Shown: positions 1-7,377 of the stretch, piece after piece
Position numbering within the stretch: position 1 is the first letter of the stretch
How the letters are laid out: each line of letters opens with the position of its first letter
From: Ruminococcaceae bacterium UBA5413
GTDB lineage: Bacteria; Bacillota; Clostridia; Oscillospirales; Acutalibacteraceae
NCBI GenBank assembly: GCA_002409585.1
Contig: DHNP01000046.1
Coordinates: 1 to 36,716 of the forward strand
Direction of reading: 5' to 3'
DNA length: 36,716 bases
Position numbers and translations under genes: made by a program
The notes under the pieces: generated by a model
The model's input: the letters and a program-made list of their open reading frames with translations, nothing else
Databases searched by the model: none
Told to the model about the DNA's origin: nothing

Positions 1-492
1 TTTTGGGCATTTGAAGCCCTCAGGAAGGAAGAACAGAAAAAGTTCGGCAGGGAGCGGAGGATTTATTTTAAGCATTCACGAAAACTTTTAAACAAACGCT
101 ACGAATTCTTATCTCCTGAGCATAAACAACAGGTGGATATCATGCTTTTTTCCAGCCGCCACTTGCTTACCGCCTACTCATTAAAAGAACAGTTCCTGAA
201 AATACTCGATTGTAAAGACAGTACTTTTGCACGCACAGCGCTTTCGCATTGGATTATGGCGGCACAAAACAGTGGCCTTTCAAAATTTGTCGGCTGCGGC
301 AATACAATGGTGCATTGGTCAAAAGGCATCTTAAATTCATTTGACTGTTCCTACACGAACGGTTTTACCGAAGGGGCTAACAACAAGATTAAGGTCCTTA
401 AACGCAATGCTTACGGTTACCGCAATTTCCGACGTTTTCGTAATCGTATTCTGCATATGTTCAATCATTCAACACAAAAAGGAGCAGCTTAG
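1..492 (+). CDS. ISL3-family transposase, C-terminal part (partial at window edge)
   Basis: The frame is open from base 1 and ends at the TAG/A-rich stop at 490-492, so this is the last 163 residues of a transposase whose full length in this family is about 400-450. The C-terminal block YTNGFTEGANNKIK followed by KRNAYGYRNFRRFRNRIL is the family signature: it contains the Glu that is the third acid of the DDE catalytic triad and the basic aromatic tail. The protein cuts and rejoins the element's ends. Nothing in the visible part is broken, so the element could still be active. A start at the GTG at 133 is possible on paper but would discard in-frame residues that clearly belong to the family. 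Confidence 0.85.
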   Translation, partial: FWAFEALRKEEQKKFGRERRIYFKHSRKLLNKRYEFLSPEHKQQVDIMLFSSRHLLTAYSLKEQFLKILDCKDSTFARTALSHWIMAAQNSGLSKFVGCGNTMVHWSKGILNSFDCSYTNGFTEGANNKIKVLKRNAYGYRNFRRFRNRILHMFNHSTQKGAA

Positions 493-548
493 CACCGCTC
501 CTTCTCACATTCCCTTTTTAGGTTTACCCCAACTATTGACATTGAGCC
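1..548 (+). mobile_element. ISL3-family insertion sequence, right part
   Basis: The left end lies outside the window. The visible part holds the 3' portion of an ISL3-type transposase. About 30 bases after its stop codon comes a stretch (about 521-548) reading ACCCCAACTATTGACATTGA and then GCC. Read on the other strand it begins GGCTC and resembles the terminal inverted repeat I recall for clostridial ISL3 elements. The exact end at base 548 is inferred from that resemblance and from a separate minus-strand reading frame that appears to stop making sense there. The left inverted repeat and the target duplication cannot be checked. Confidence 0.7.
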
Positions 549-627
549 AGAAAATGTGCCCGCCACCAAAAGCAAACCGGAGCGCCGCATCCTCCGTCTG
601 GATACGGTACTCCGGTTCCGTTTTCAT
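549..627 (-). pseudogene. 5' fragment of an unidentified gene interrupted by the ISL3 element
   Basis: On the minus strand an ATG at 625-627 opens a frame beginning MKTEPEYRIQTEDAALRFAF, then GGGHIF, which runs straight into the presumed right end of the insertion sequence at 548. It would have followed the truncated permease gene after only 18 bases, as the next gene of the same operon. The amino-acid composition looks like real coding sequence, but I do not recognise the family from 26 residues. The upstream purine stretch AAAGGCGG is a weak ribosome binding site. An alternative is that the DNA is simply a terminator region: the GC-rich inverted repeat CCGGAG...CTCCGG (about 569-610) could also form a hairpin for the permease transcript. 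Confidence 0.4.
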
Positions 628-645
628 AATGCGGCAGAGCCGCCT

Positions 646-1599
646 TTATTGAGCTTCGCCGGAAGGCCCGTCAGCCTCCAGCTTGGCATCGTCCGGGTTA
701 TAGTGAAACGGCATTATGGTTGCCGTCACGTTCCTATGCTTTGACAGCAGTTTTTCAAAAAAGTAAGTCGTCTGGCTGTGAAGAATATTGTCATACCAGT
801 GGTCCGTAACAAACTTTACAATTATCACCGATATGAACTCGCCGTGTTTTAACTTAGCTTCCCTTGCCCATATATAGTCGTCGAACGGTTTCATAATGTC
901 CCTGTAAGGGGTAAGCACTATTTCAAGCGGGATTGGTATCTGCAGCCCGTCCCACTGCCTGCGCAGCTCGGCCGCGTATTCGGGGTGCCGGCAGATATGG
1001 AGAGCGGTTGTGCTGTTAGAAATGGATTTTGCGTAATTAAGGGATTTAAGAAGCGATTTGTTAATCGACTGCATAAGCACTATGCACTGGCTGCTGCCTG
1101 CTGCTGCATCGCCGTGGTACGGGTGGAAATCCTTAAGCTCAAGCTGTTTGCCCACATATGTGTAATGGCGCTTTACATAAATCATAAAAGCCATAAGTAT
1201 CGGGATAGAAACTATTATCATCCATGCGCCTTCTATGAATTTATTATAAATAATGACGCACGTGTCCACAAACGTCATAAAGGCGCCGAGGCCGTTTATC
1301 CAAATCTTATACTTCCAGCCCTTTTCCTTTGTCCTGAGCCAAAAGCGCACCATGCCGTACTGGCAAAGCGTAAATGAAATAAAAACGCCTATAGTGTAAA
1401 GCGGTACCAGCGGCGCGACTTTAAACGCCCCAAAGCCGATAACGGGTGTCAGTACAAGCAGTATCTCCTCGCCGGCATAGGCAACGGACGAAACCGCATC
1501 GCTTGCCATAACGGAAAGCCCCCACGCCTTTGACAGCTTTTCGTTGGCGATATCGCTTGTTTTAAGCGGTTTTCCTAAAATAACGTCTTTTATTTTCAT
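646..1599 (-). CDS. APC-family permease with most of the transmembrane core deleted
   Basis: The 317-residue product matches the two ends of clostridial APC-superfamily permeases that are normally about 600 residues with 12 membrane helices. Residues 1-65 carry the N-terminus (GKPLKTSD, then ASDAVSSVAYAGEEIL, the helix-1 substrate-site region). At about residue 66 the sequence jumps to PLYTIGVFISFTL, which in the full family lies near helices 9-10. It then continues through two or three more helices and the C-terminal cytosolic domain to the end. Roughly 300 residues are missing with the reading frame kept. At the junction the DNA has the short direct repeat AGCGG at 1400-1404 and 1409-1413, as expected for a deletion between short repeats. 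The remaining protein is unlikely to transport anything by itself. The start ATG follows GGAGTATAT; a sigma-A promoter and a palindrome lie upstream. Confidence 0.7.
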   Translation of the reverse strand: MKIKDVILGKPLKTSDIANEKLSKAWGLSVMASDAVSSVAYAGEEILLVLTPVIGFGAFKVAPLVPLYTIGVFISFTLCQYGMVRFWLRTKEKGWKYKIWINGLGAFMTFVDTCVIIYNKFIEGAWMIIVSIPILMAFMIYVKRHYTYVGKQLELKDFHPYHGDAAAGSSQCIVLMQSINKSLLKSLNYAKSISNSTTALHICRHPEYAAELRRQWDGLQIPIPLEIVLTPYRDIMKPFDDYIWAREAKLKHGEFISVIIVKFVTDHWYDNILHSQTTYFFEKLLSKHRNVTATIMPFHYNPDDAKLEADGPSGEAQ

Positions 1600-1633
1600 A
1601 TATATACTCCATTCCGAATCAGTAAACTAGGCC

Positions 1634-1670
1634 ATTATATCATTTGTCATTAGTCTTTACAAATTGTAAA
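1634..1670 (-). promoter_or_regulatory. sigma-A promoter with overlapping palindromic operator
   Basis: On the minus strand TTGTAA (1657-1662), a 17-base spacer and TATAAT (1634-1639) form a good promoter about 35 bases before the permease start. A perfect 7-1-7 inverted repeat, TTTACAAATTGTAAA (1656-1670), covers the -35 element, a classic position for a repressor operator. Which regulator binds is not visible; no regulator gene is adjacent. Confidence 0.6.
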
Positions 1671-2002
1671 TACTTAATTAAATTGCTGAAAAACAACCTA
1701 TTCATCTTAAAAGCAGATATGTATGTCTGATTCGGCGCATTATCGTACCGTCTCTTGCAATACCGCGCTGATTTGCCGTTTCATATATGTTTATTCCTAT
1801 GCGCAAAAGGCAAGAGCGCGGAAAATCCCTTTCCGCGCTCTTCTTTTACGGCACGGCCCGCGCTTAACGCCGGAAACCGCACGGCAAAAAGCCCCCCGTG
1901 CGCCAGTTTCCGTCCCGCTTGCTCCTTATTATGTTTGGCACGCGCATAGTGTTTTATTCCCTGATAATCATGTCCCTGCGTAAACCGCGGCCTGCCGGGG
2001 CG
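1671..2002. other. intergenic region without a recognisable gene
   Basis: Short frames here have no family resemblance and no convincing ribosome binding site. The only clear structure is the terminator hairpin at 1812-1842. The stretch 1850-2000 is more GC-rich than typical intergenic DNA of this window, so it may be eroded coding sequence, but I could not recognise any. Confidence 0.5.
1805..1847 (-). terminator. Rho-independent terminator of the ABC operon (works in both directions)
   Basis: A 13-base-pair perfect stem (1812-1824 with 1830-1842) and a five-base loop. It is followed by CTTTT on the plus strand and by a short CCTTTT run on the minus strand. The three-gene minus-strand operon ends at 2003, about 160 bases before the hairpin. 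Confidence 0.75.
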
Positions 2003-3358
2003 TCACTCCTGTTTTATCGCCGCCAAGGCGTTTATTTTCATGGCGCGGTTTGCCGGGTGCAGCCCCGACAGAAGTCCTACAAGGGTTGAAAACGCCAGCG
2101 CCCCGAGCGACAGCCACAGCGGTATGACCGATATGCCCGAGCCGGTCCCCGCGCCCGTTCCCATGCTGCCGGCCGTTACGCCGTTTATTATATGGGATAT
2201 AAGGTAGCTTAGCGCTATGCCCAAAGAACCGCCTATGAACCCTATGGCGCCTGCCTCTATGAGAAACATTGTGCGTATGTTGCGTATAACGCAGCCGAGG
2301 ACTTTCATTATCCCTATTTCCCTTGTGCGTTCGTAAATAGACATTATCATGGTGTTAGCTATGCCGAGCGCCGCTACAAGCAGCGAAATAGCGCCAAGCC
2401 CGCCTAAAAACATCTGTATCTTTTTAGTCTGCTCGTTCATGGAGTCGCGTTCGCTCGTCATACTGTAAGTACTGAAGCCCATACTTTTTATCTGCTGCTC
2501 CACGCTTTCCACTTCGTCAACCGAAGCAGCCTTCACAAAAACCTGCTGGTAGCCGTCCTCTTTAAGCGTGTCGTTTTTTACTTTGTTAAGCTTGTTGTAT
2601 TTTTTCTGGAGCTGCTTTGCAAAGTCTATGTCCATAAAAATACTGTCGCTCGGCTGGGGCTGCTTGCTGTAGTCTTCCTTCATAACGCCGAGGACGTTAA
2701 GCTTCACCGCTTTTTGCTTTTGCGTGGAGTCCTCCGGCACTTCCACCGTTAGTTCGAACTTATCCTTCATAAGGTCGACGAACGGCTTAGGCATGGTACC
2801 GTCACTTTTAGGGGTGGGGTTTATCATATTATTCGTACTTTTTTTAGTATTCATAAAGTCGTAGGCGCTGTTGTTGCCGAACAGCACGTCGCCTTTATTG
2901 ATTTTTTCGCCGGGAAGGCTGCCCTTCTCGGTTTCATACCCTAACTTTTTAAGGTCGGCCATATTGACGCCGTATATCATGCCCTGGAACTGGTACTTGC
3001 CGCTGCTTATGGTAACGCCGTTAAGGTAAAACGCCGGCGTCACCGCCACTACCCCCGGCAGGTTTTTTATTGTTTCCACAGCCTTGTCGTCAAGCTTTAC
3101 ATCTTCACCGCCGGAGATATCGGCGGCGTCGGAAGAACCGGCCATGGCGGCGCCCATACTTCCGTTTATTTGTATTGACGTAAGGTCGCCGAACTGCTCC
3201 ATTGTTTCCATCCAGCTCTGCTGTACGCCTATACCGAAAGAAATCATTATCACTATGGCGCAGGTGCCTATGACAACGCCCATAACCGTAAGCACAGTAC
3301 GGGCTTTGCGCTTAAAAAGGCTGCTGACGGCCATGGAGAGCATATCCCTCAGCTTCAT
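2003..3358 (-). CDS. MacB/FtsX-type ABC transporter permease
   Basis: 451 residues with the standard MacB layout. The N-terminal membrane helix (about 20-45, in SLFKRKARTVLTVMGVVIGT) is followed by a large extracytoplasmic domain (about 46-310). Three C-terminal helices (about 315-338, 365-388, 412-436) form the FtsX domain, and a coupling segment SIYERTREIGIMKVLG precedes the second of them. Such permeases do not usually form a through-pore; they transmit ATP hydrolysis to an extracytoplasmic partner (mechanotransmission) or extrude peptides and lipoproteins. The start overlaps the stop of the preceding gene by four bases, so translation is coupled. With the ATPase at 5211-5933 and the secreted protein between them it makes a complete transporter. 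The substrate is unknown. Confidence 0.85.
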   Translation of the reverse strand: MKLRDMLSMAVSSLFKRKARTVLTVMGVVIGTCAIVIMISFGIGVQQSWMETMEQFGDLTSIQINGSMGAAMAGSSDAADISGGEDVKLDDKAVETIKNLPGVVAVTPAFYLNGVTISSGKYQFQGMIYGVNMADLKKLGYETEKGSLPGEKINKGDVLFGNNSAYDFMNTKKSTNNMINPTPKSDGTMPKPFVDLMKDKFELTVEVPEDSTQKQKAVKLNVLGVMKEDYSKQPQPSDSIFMDIDFAKQLQKKYNKLNKVKNDTLKEDGYQQVFVKAASVDEVESVEQQIKSMGFSTYSMTSERDSMNEQTKKIQMFLGGLGAISLLVAALGIANTMIMSIYERTREIGIMKVLGCVIRNIRTMFLIEAGAIGFIGGSLGIALSYLISHIINGVTAGSMGTGAGTGSGISVIPLWLSLGALAFSTLVGLLSGLHPANRAMKINALAAIKQE

Positions 3359-5214
3359 TTGGCGTTACCCCCGCTACCTTCGTCGTCATAATCGTCTGAT
3401 TCCTCAAGCATCCGGAGTTTTTTAGCCTTGTGCTTCTTTATTAATTTTACGGCAAGCACCACAGCGGCAGCTGCTGCGGCTGCGGCTGCCGCCCAGGCCT
3501 TCCAGCTTACGCCCTTTTTTGCCGCCGCTGCGGCGGCGGCTGCCTCCTTATCCCCGTCAACGCCGCCCATCTGCAAGTCAGTCTGCGCCGACTGGGCTTC
3601 ACCTGAAAATTCCTTTTTTATTTCCTTCACGTTGCCGGCCGCATCCTCGTAGCTGAAAGTCACCGTGCCTTTGACAGCGCCTTCTTTTTCAGGTGTTATC
3701 GAGACTTCAAAGTCGTCGCTGCTTCCAGAGTCGACATTGCCTATATAAGTGTTTTTACTGCCCGTGCTGAAGTTATCGCCGTCAAGCTTTACCGACAGGT
3801 TAAATATCTTGCTTTTGCCCTTGTTTACATAACTCGCGGTAAACTGGCCGCTTTCGCCGACGTAGCACGGGTTTTCGACCTCTACGTCGTTTACCTCGAA
3901 CCTGTCCGGCTGTGTAAGCGGTATGGCGACTGTCTCGGTCGCTTCAAGCGACTGGCGCTTGCCGTCTATGACTGCTTCATAATTGAAGCCTATGCTTACC
4001 CCGTATGAGTTCGGCGAAGCATCCGACTTAGGCAGGAGCGATATCTTCTCATTTATGACGGAATTGGCGCCGAGGCTTTTTATAAAAAACGTATTTGATG
4101 ACTTTGACGGCGTGAACGCCCCCTCCGCGCCGCCGGTGTCTTTATCCGACGTACTGCCGGCCGCGGATGAAACTGTCATCTTTATATTTTCTATTGCTGT
4201 TTCACCTGTGTTTTTTATATTCATCGAAAGTGAAAACTCTTTGCCGCCGGTAACGGCTTTGCCGCCGTAGTCATAGCTTGATATGATTATCTGCGGCTTG
4301 CTGTCGCCGACTTTGCCGCTGTCTTTATCATCGGTTTTAGTACCCGTTACAGGTATGTATATCTCAGGCGGCGCAGACGGCGCGGTAAACTCATCCGCCG
4401 AAAGGCTCACTTTTACCACATAGCTGCCCGTCACCATCTTAGGCAGGCACGTTAGCGGATATGTAACCTCTGCGGTACCGCCGGCCGCAAGGGTGCCGAG
4501 GTACTGCGTATTAGTCCTGCCGTCAACGCTTATGCCGTCAGGCGGGGTTATGACGCTTGTCACGTGGCTGCACGGAATGTTGCTGTTGTTCTTTACCGTA
4601 AAAGTAAGGCTGAACTTCTGGCCTTCCTTTACGGAGGACGGGTTCAGCTTGTATGAGCTTACGCTCAGGTTTGTCTCCGACGTCTCCTTTTCGTCGCCGT
4701 CAAGCTTGCCGAAAACAAGCTTTTCGACTGTAAAAGTAGACGTCTTTTTATTATTGCTGTCTGTAAACGTGATTTTGGAATCGTTTTTTGAATTTTCTTC
4801 GTAATATGTTATTTGGAATTTTAAAATGCCGTACCCCTTGCCTACGCGCTTTAAATTTTTCTGCGGTATATACAGGCTGTAGGAAAGGGAATTTGTGCTG
4901 CTATCCAGGTCGCCTGAGTCGCTGGTAACTTTATATTCTTTTTCACCTACTGAAATTGCATCCGTTTCGCTTGTCACTTTTATGTCCGCATAGTCAAACG
5001 CCGAATAGTCGGTCGTCACTCCGCCAAAGTCATGCTCAAAGTCAAGCTCCACGCCGAACGGGCTTCCAAGGCCCGGTTCAGCTGGGTCGACCGTAGCCGC
5101 CGTAATGCGCGGGTCAGGTATGTACGTGTCTGCCTTTACAGGTTCCTCATATAAAAAAGCGGCCGTAAAAACCGCGGCTGCCAAGAAAGCGGCCGCCCTC
5201 AAAAATTTCTTCAT
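3355..5214 (-). CDS. secreted, C-terminally membrane-anchored CARDB/NEW3-like protein of an ABC transporter
   Basis: 619 residues. A signal peptide occupies residues 1-28 (basic start, hydrophobic core, cleavage near VKA). The body is made of Ig-like beta-sandwich repeats of the COG1361/CARDB/NEW3 kind, e.g. LNPSSVKEGQKFSLTFTVKN near residue 192 and similar segments at about 310 and 450. Near the C-terminus an Ala-rich segment leads into a single helix made almost entirely of Ala and Val (about 572-590), then a basic stop-transfer sequence KKHKAKK and an acidic tail. The protein should be held at the outer face of the membrane with its tail inside. It overlaps both neighbours by four bases and lies between ATPase and permease genes, so it is probably the extracytoplasmic partner, in the position a MacA adaptor takes in Gram-negative systems. 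The ligand is unknown. Confidence 0.75.
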   Translation of the reverse strand: MKKFLRAAAFLAAAVFTAAFLYEEPVKADTYIPDPRITAATVDPAEPGLGSPFGVELDFEHDFGGVTTDYSAFDYADIKVTSETDAISVGEKEYKVTSDSGDLDSSTNSLSYSLYIPQKNLKRVGKGYGILKFQITYYEENSKNDSKITFTDSNNKKTSTFTVEKLVFGKLDGDEKETSETNLSVSSYKLNPSSVKEGQKFSLTFTVKNNSNIPCSHVTSVITPPDGISVDGRTNTQYLGTLAAGGTAEVTYPLTCLPKMVTGSYVVKVSLSADEFTAPSAPPEIYIPVTGTKTDDKDSGKVGDSKPQIIISSYDYGGKAVTGGKEFSLSMNIKNTGETAIENIKMTVSSAAGSTSDKDTGGAEGAFTPSKSSNTFFIKSLGANSVINEKISLLPKSDASPNSYGVSIGFNYEAVIDGKRQSLEATETVAIPLTQPDRFEVNDVEVENPCYVGESGQFTASYVNKGKSKIFNLSVKLDGDNFSTGSKNTYIGNVDSGSSDDFEVSITPEKEGAVKGTVTFSYEDAAGNVKEIKKEFSGEAQSAQTDLQMGGVDGDKEAAAAAAAAKKGVSWKAWAAAAAAAAAAVVLAVKLIKKHKAKKLRMLEESDDYDDEGSGGNAK

Positions 5215-5933
5215 ACTGCATCCTTCCTCTCCGTGCTGCCACCGGGCGTATCGCTCCGGCTGTCATTGACAACATAGCCGTCATGTATGGTTATAATACG
5301 CCTGGCAAATTTTGCTATCTCAAGGTCGTGCGTCACTATTACGAGCGTTTCTCCGTATTCTTCCGCCATCGAAACCATTATCCCCATGACTTCGCGGCTC
5401 GTTTTGCTGTCGAGGTTGCCTGTCGGCTCGTCGGCAAAGATTATCTTAGGGTGCGAAACAAAGGCGCGGGCTATGCCTACGCGCTGCTGCTGGCCGCCGC
5501 TCATCTGGGTCGGCTTGTGCAGCATTCTGTCGCCGAGGCCCACAGCCTTGAGCATATGCGCCGACCTTTTAAAGCGCTCATTTTTGCCGGTTCCCATAAA
5601 GACAAGCGGCATGGCTACGTTTTTCAGTGCCGTAAGCGACGGCATGAGCCCGTAAGACTGGAACACAAAGCCTATGTTTTTCTGCCTGAAAAGCGCCCAC
5701 TTCTTTTCGCTGAAACCCGTAACGTCTGTGCCGGCTATGGCAACAGTGCCGCGCGACAGCTTCTCAAGCCCCGCCATTATATTTAAAAGCGTCGACTTGC
5801 CAGAACCGGACGTGCCGAGTATGCAGCATATTTCCCCGCGCTCTATCTCTATGTTTACCCGCCCCAGGGCAACGACCTTTTCATTGCCCACGCGGTACAC
5901 CTTGCGTACATTTTTTAAGCTGATAAAGCCCAT
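5211..5933 (-). CDS. ABC transporter ATP-binding protein (MacB/LolD type)
   Basis: 240 residues, the usual size for this class. Walker A GTSGSGKST lies at 40-48, the Q-loop in FVFQSYGLMP, the signature motif SGGQQQRVGIARA around 143-155, Walker B IIFADEPTGNLDS just after it, and the switch histidine in VTHD. The segment DEPTGNLDS is typical of the LolD/MacB/FtsE branch that partners FtsX-type permeases. It is the first gene of the operon; the GGAGG ribosome binding site sits just before the ATG, and a sigma-A promoter lies 80 bases upstream. Confidence 0.92.
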   Translation of the reverse strand: MGFISLKNVRKVYRVGNEKVVALGRVNIEIERGEICCILGTSGSGKSTLLNIMAGLEKLSRGTVAIAGTDVTGFSEKKWALFRQKNIGFVFQSYGLMPSLTALKNVAMPLVFMGTGKNERFKRSAHMLKAVGLGDRMLHKPTQMSGGQQQRVGIARAFVSHPKIIFADEPTGNLDSKTSREVMGIMVSMAEEYGETLVIVTHDLEIAKFARRIITIHDGYVVNDSRSDTPGGSTERKDAV

Positions 5934-6012
5934 GTATATCCTCCAGCCGGCAGGCGCGTTTTCAGTCTCCGCCGTGAGCCGTCTTATATTTTAGCAATAT
6001 TTAACATATATC

Positions 6013-6041
6013 ATTATACTTTTTATCCTTTTTAAAATCAA
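6013..6041 (-). promoter_or_regulatory. sigma-A promoter of the ABC operon
   Basis: Minus strand: TTGATT (6036-6041), a 17-base spacer and TATAAT (6013-6018), 80 bases upstream of the ATPase start at 5933. The surrounding DNA (5990-6090) is very AT-rich. Confidence 0.6.
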
Positions 6042-6092
6042 TTAACAATATTGTAACAATAAAAAACAATAATGTTTTAAAATACAAAGCGT

Positions 6093-6118
6093 AAAAAAGC
6101 GCCGTTTTAAGTCGGCGC
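6093..6118 (-). terminator. Rho-independent terminator of the Rnf-like operon
   Basis: Minus strand: GCGCCG, an eight-base loop, CGGCGC, then six T residues (6098 to 6093). It lies 35 bases after the stop of the last Rnf-like gene and upstream of the ABC operon promoter, so it separates the two operons. Confidence 0.85.
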
Positions 6119-6152
6119 ATCACCATTTCTGTTTTAGATTTCACAATAAAAG

Positions 6153-6740
6153 CTAAAAAGCCAGCCCCCCCGTAAATCCGGCAAAGCCCATTGAAAGTAT
6201 GCCTACGTAAATAAGCGAGGCAGGCAGGCCTCTGAACGCTTTCGGCATGTCGGGGTTGTCACACGAAGGCGCGCCTCCCGCGGCAAGGGCCGACGCAATG
6301 AAAAACGCAAGGCCGCTGCCAAGCGCGAACCCCGCCGACTGCGCTAAACCGAAGCCTTTGGAATTTTGCACGTATGGTATTGCCAGCACAGCCGTGTTTA
6401 TAGCCGACAGCTGCATGGCCCTGCTGTTTTTTTCGTAAAATCCGGGGAAAAAGCTTTTAAGCACAAACGCGGCAGCCATATACGTAACAGCCGCGGCGCA
6501 GGCTAAAACCGCCGGCCTTAAGGCAGCGGCTTTTTCGCCTTCAGCGGGCAGAAGCGGAAAAAGGAAGTACCCCTCAACCGACGAACAAAAAGAGAAAAAA
6601 GTTACGAAAAGCGAAGCCGGCCCTATGCCGCGGGGCGAACGCGCCGCGCGCAGCACGCGGCTGAACCCCATGCCCGCCGAAAGGAACATATTTTCAACCG
6701 AAACGGCAAGCAGCGCCGCAAACATCATGGAATAAAACAT
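6153..6740 (-). CDS. RnfA/NqrE-like membrane protein lacking both cluster cysteines
   Basis: 195 residues and about six membrane helices, matching the RnfA/NqrE size. Family landmarks are clear: VENMFLS near residue 15 (family IENMALS/ENFVLS) and ALGSGLAFFIASALA near 140. The C-terminal FRGLPASLIYVGILSMGFAGFTG corresponds to the family's [22 protein letters not shown]. In known RnfA/NqrE a Cys in LG(M/I)C and a Cys in (V/T)NCA hold half of a [2Fe-2S] cluster in the middle of the membrane. Here the first is MGFS (Ser27) and the second is INTA (Thr116). The protein cannot supply those ligands. It starts four bases after the stop of the RnfE-like gene and closes the operon. It could be a structural or ion-translocating partner in a modified complex. 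Confidence 0.75.
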   Translation of the reverse strand: MFYSMMFAALLAVSVENMFLSAGMGFSRVLRAARSPRGIGPASLFVTFFSFCSSVEGYFLFPLLPAEGEKAAALRPAVLACAAAVTYMAAAFVLKSFFPGFYEKNSRAMQLSAINTAVLAIPYVQNSKGFGLAQSAGFALGSGLAFFIASALAAGGAPSCDNPDMPKAFRGLPASLIYVGILSMGFAGFTGGLAF

Positions 6741-6744
6741 TTAA

Positions 6745-7377
6745 TCAGCGCCCTTTCTTTTCGGCATATTTTTCCCTGCGCCTTGAATTTATCCACTGCA
6801 CTAAAGCCGCCAAAATTCCAAGTATCATAAAGCCCGCAAACGGATACGAAAACCCGCCGGCTGCGTCCCCTGCCTGACGGCCCCATACGCCCCCCGAAAG
6901 CCAAAGCTCCCTTACCGCCGCAGTAACGCACGCAGCGGCAGCAAAACCCGCCGAGTTGCCGGCTATGTCGGCTACCACCGCAGCCGCGACATGGCTTGGC
7001 GCATACTCCTCCACACGCGAGTAAACGGCTGAGTTGCATACCATGAGCGCCGCGGCAAAGCCGAGCGAGCCTGCGGCGCCCGGTAAGACAGCCTCCAGTA
7101 TATATACCGCCGGGATATAAAACAGAGCCGATACCGCAAGGGCCGCCCCCGGCCTCGACCAGTCCGGCAGCGCCATGCCTATAAGGCACATGACAAGGCC
7201 GGCCGGCATGGCTGTGAGCAGAAAAAGCAGCGAAAGTGCGGCGGCGTTTTTAAGGCTGTAGCACGCTGAAACGACCTGGTACATGCCGAGCGCGCCGATA
7301 ACGACAGGGTTCCTGAAAAGAAACCCGTTGGCAAATATCGTGCCGGCGGCACGCCTTATAAATCGCTTGTCCCTCAA
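6745..7377 (-). CDS. RnfE/NqrD-like membrane protein lacking the cluster cysteines
   Basis: 210 residues, like RnfE/NqrD. It aligns through NGFLFRNPVVIGALGM (family NPI/VxxxxLGxC), the block MVCNSAVYSRVEEYA (family ITNCIVMGRAEAFA), and AVVADIAGNSAGFAAAACVTAAVREL (family [22 protein letters not shown]). The first cluster Cys is Tyr33 in LGMYQ. The second is Ser116, with a Cys two positions earlier (Cys114) that is out of register. The start is TTG inside a TTGA overlap with the stop of the RnfD-like gene, preceded by GGGAGG eight bases upstream, so translation is coupled. Role inferred: the pseudo-symmetric partner of the RnfA-like protein in a membrane complex. Confidence 0.75.
   Translation of the reverse strand: MRDKRFIRRAAGTIFANGFLFRNPVVIGALGMYQVVSACYSLKNAAALSLLFLLTAMPAGLVMCLIGMALPDWSRPGAALAVSALFYIPAVYILEAVLPGAAGSLGFAAALMVCNSAVYSRVEEYAPSHVAAAVVADIAGNSAGFAAAACVTAAVRELWLSGGVWGRQAGDAAGGFSYPFAGFMILGILAALVQWINSRRREKYAEKKGR

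Noticed and set aside
569..610. CCGGAG/CTCCGG inverted repeat as the permease terminator
   Set aside because: Possible, but the T-run is interrupted and the same bases form a plausible coding frame, so I list the gene fragment and mention the hairpin only as an alternative.
3450..3545. Dense GCC/GCT repeats that look like a microsatellite
   Set aside because: They encode the two Ala-rich stretches of the anchored secreted protein with varied synonymous codons, so this is low-complexity coding sequence, not a DNA repeat.
5283..5786. Long plus-strand frames antisense to the ABC ATPase, and similar frames antisense to other genes
   Set aside because: They are shadows of strongly conserved minus-strand genes, a common effect of GC-biased codon positions, and have no ribosome binding sites.
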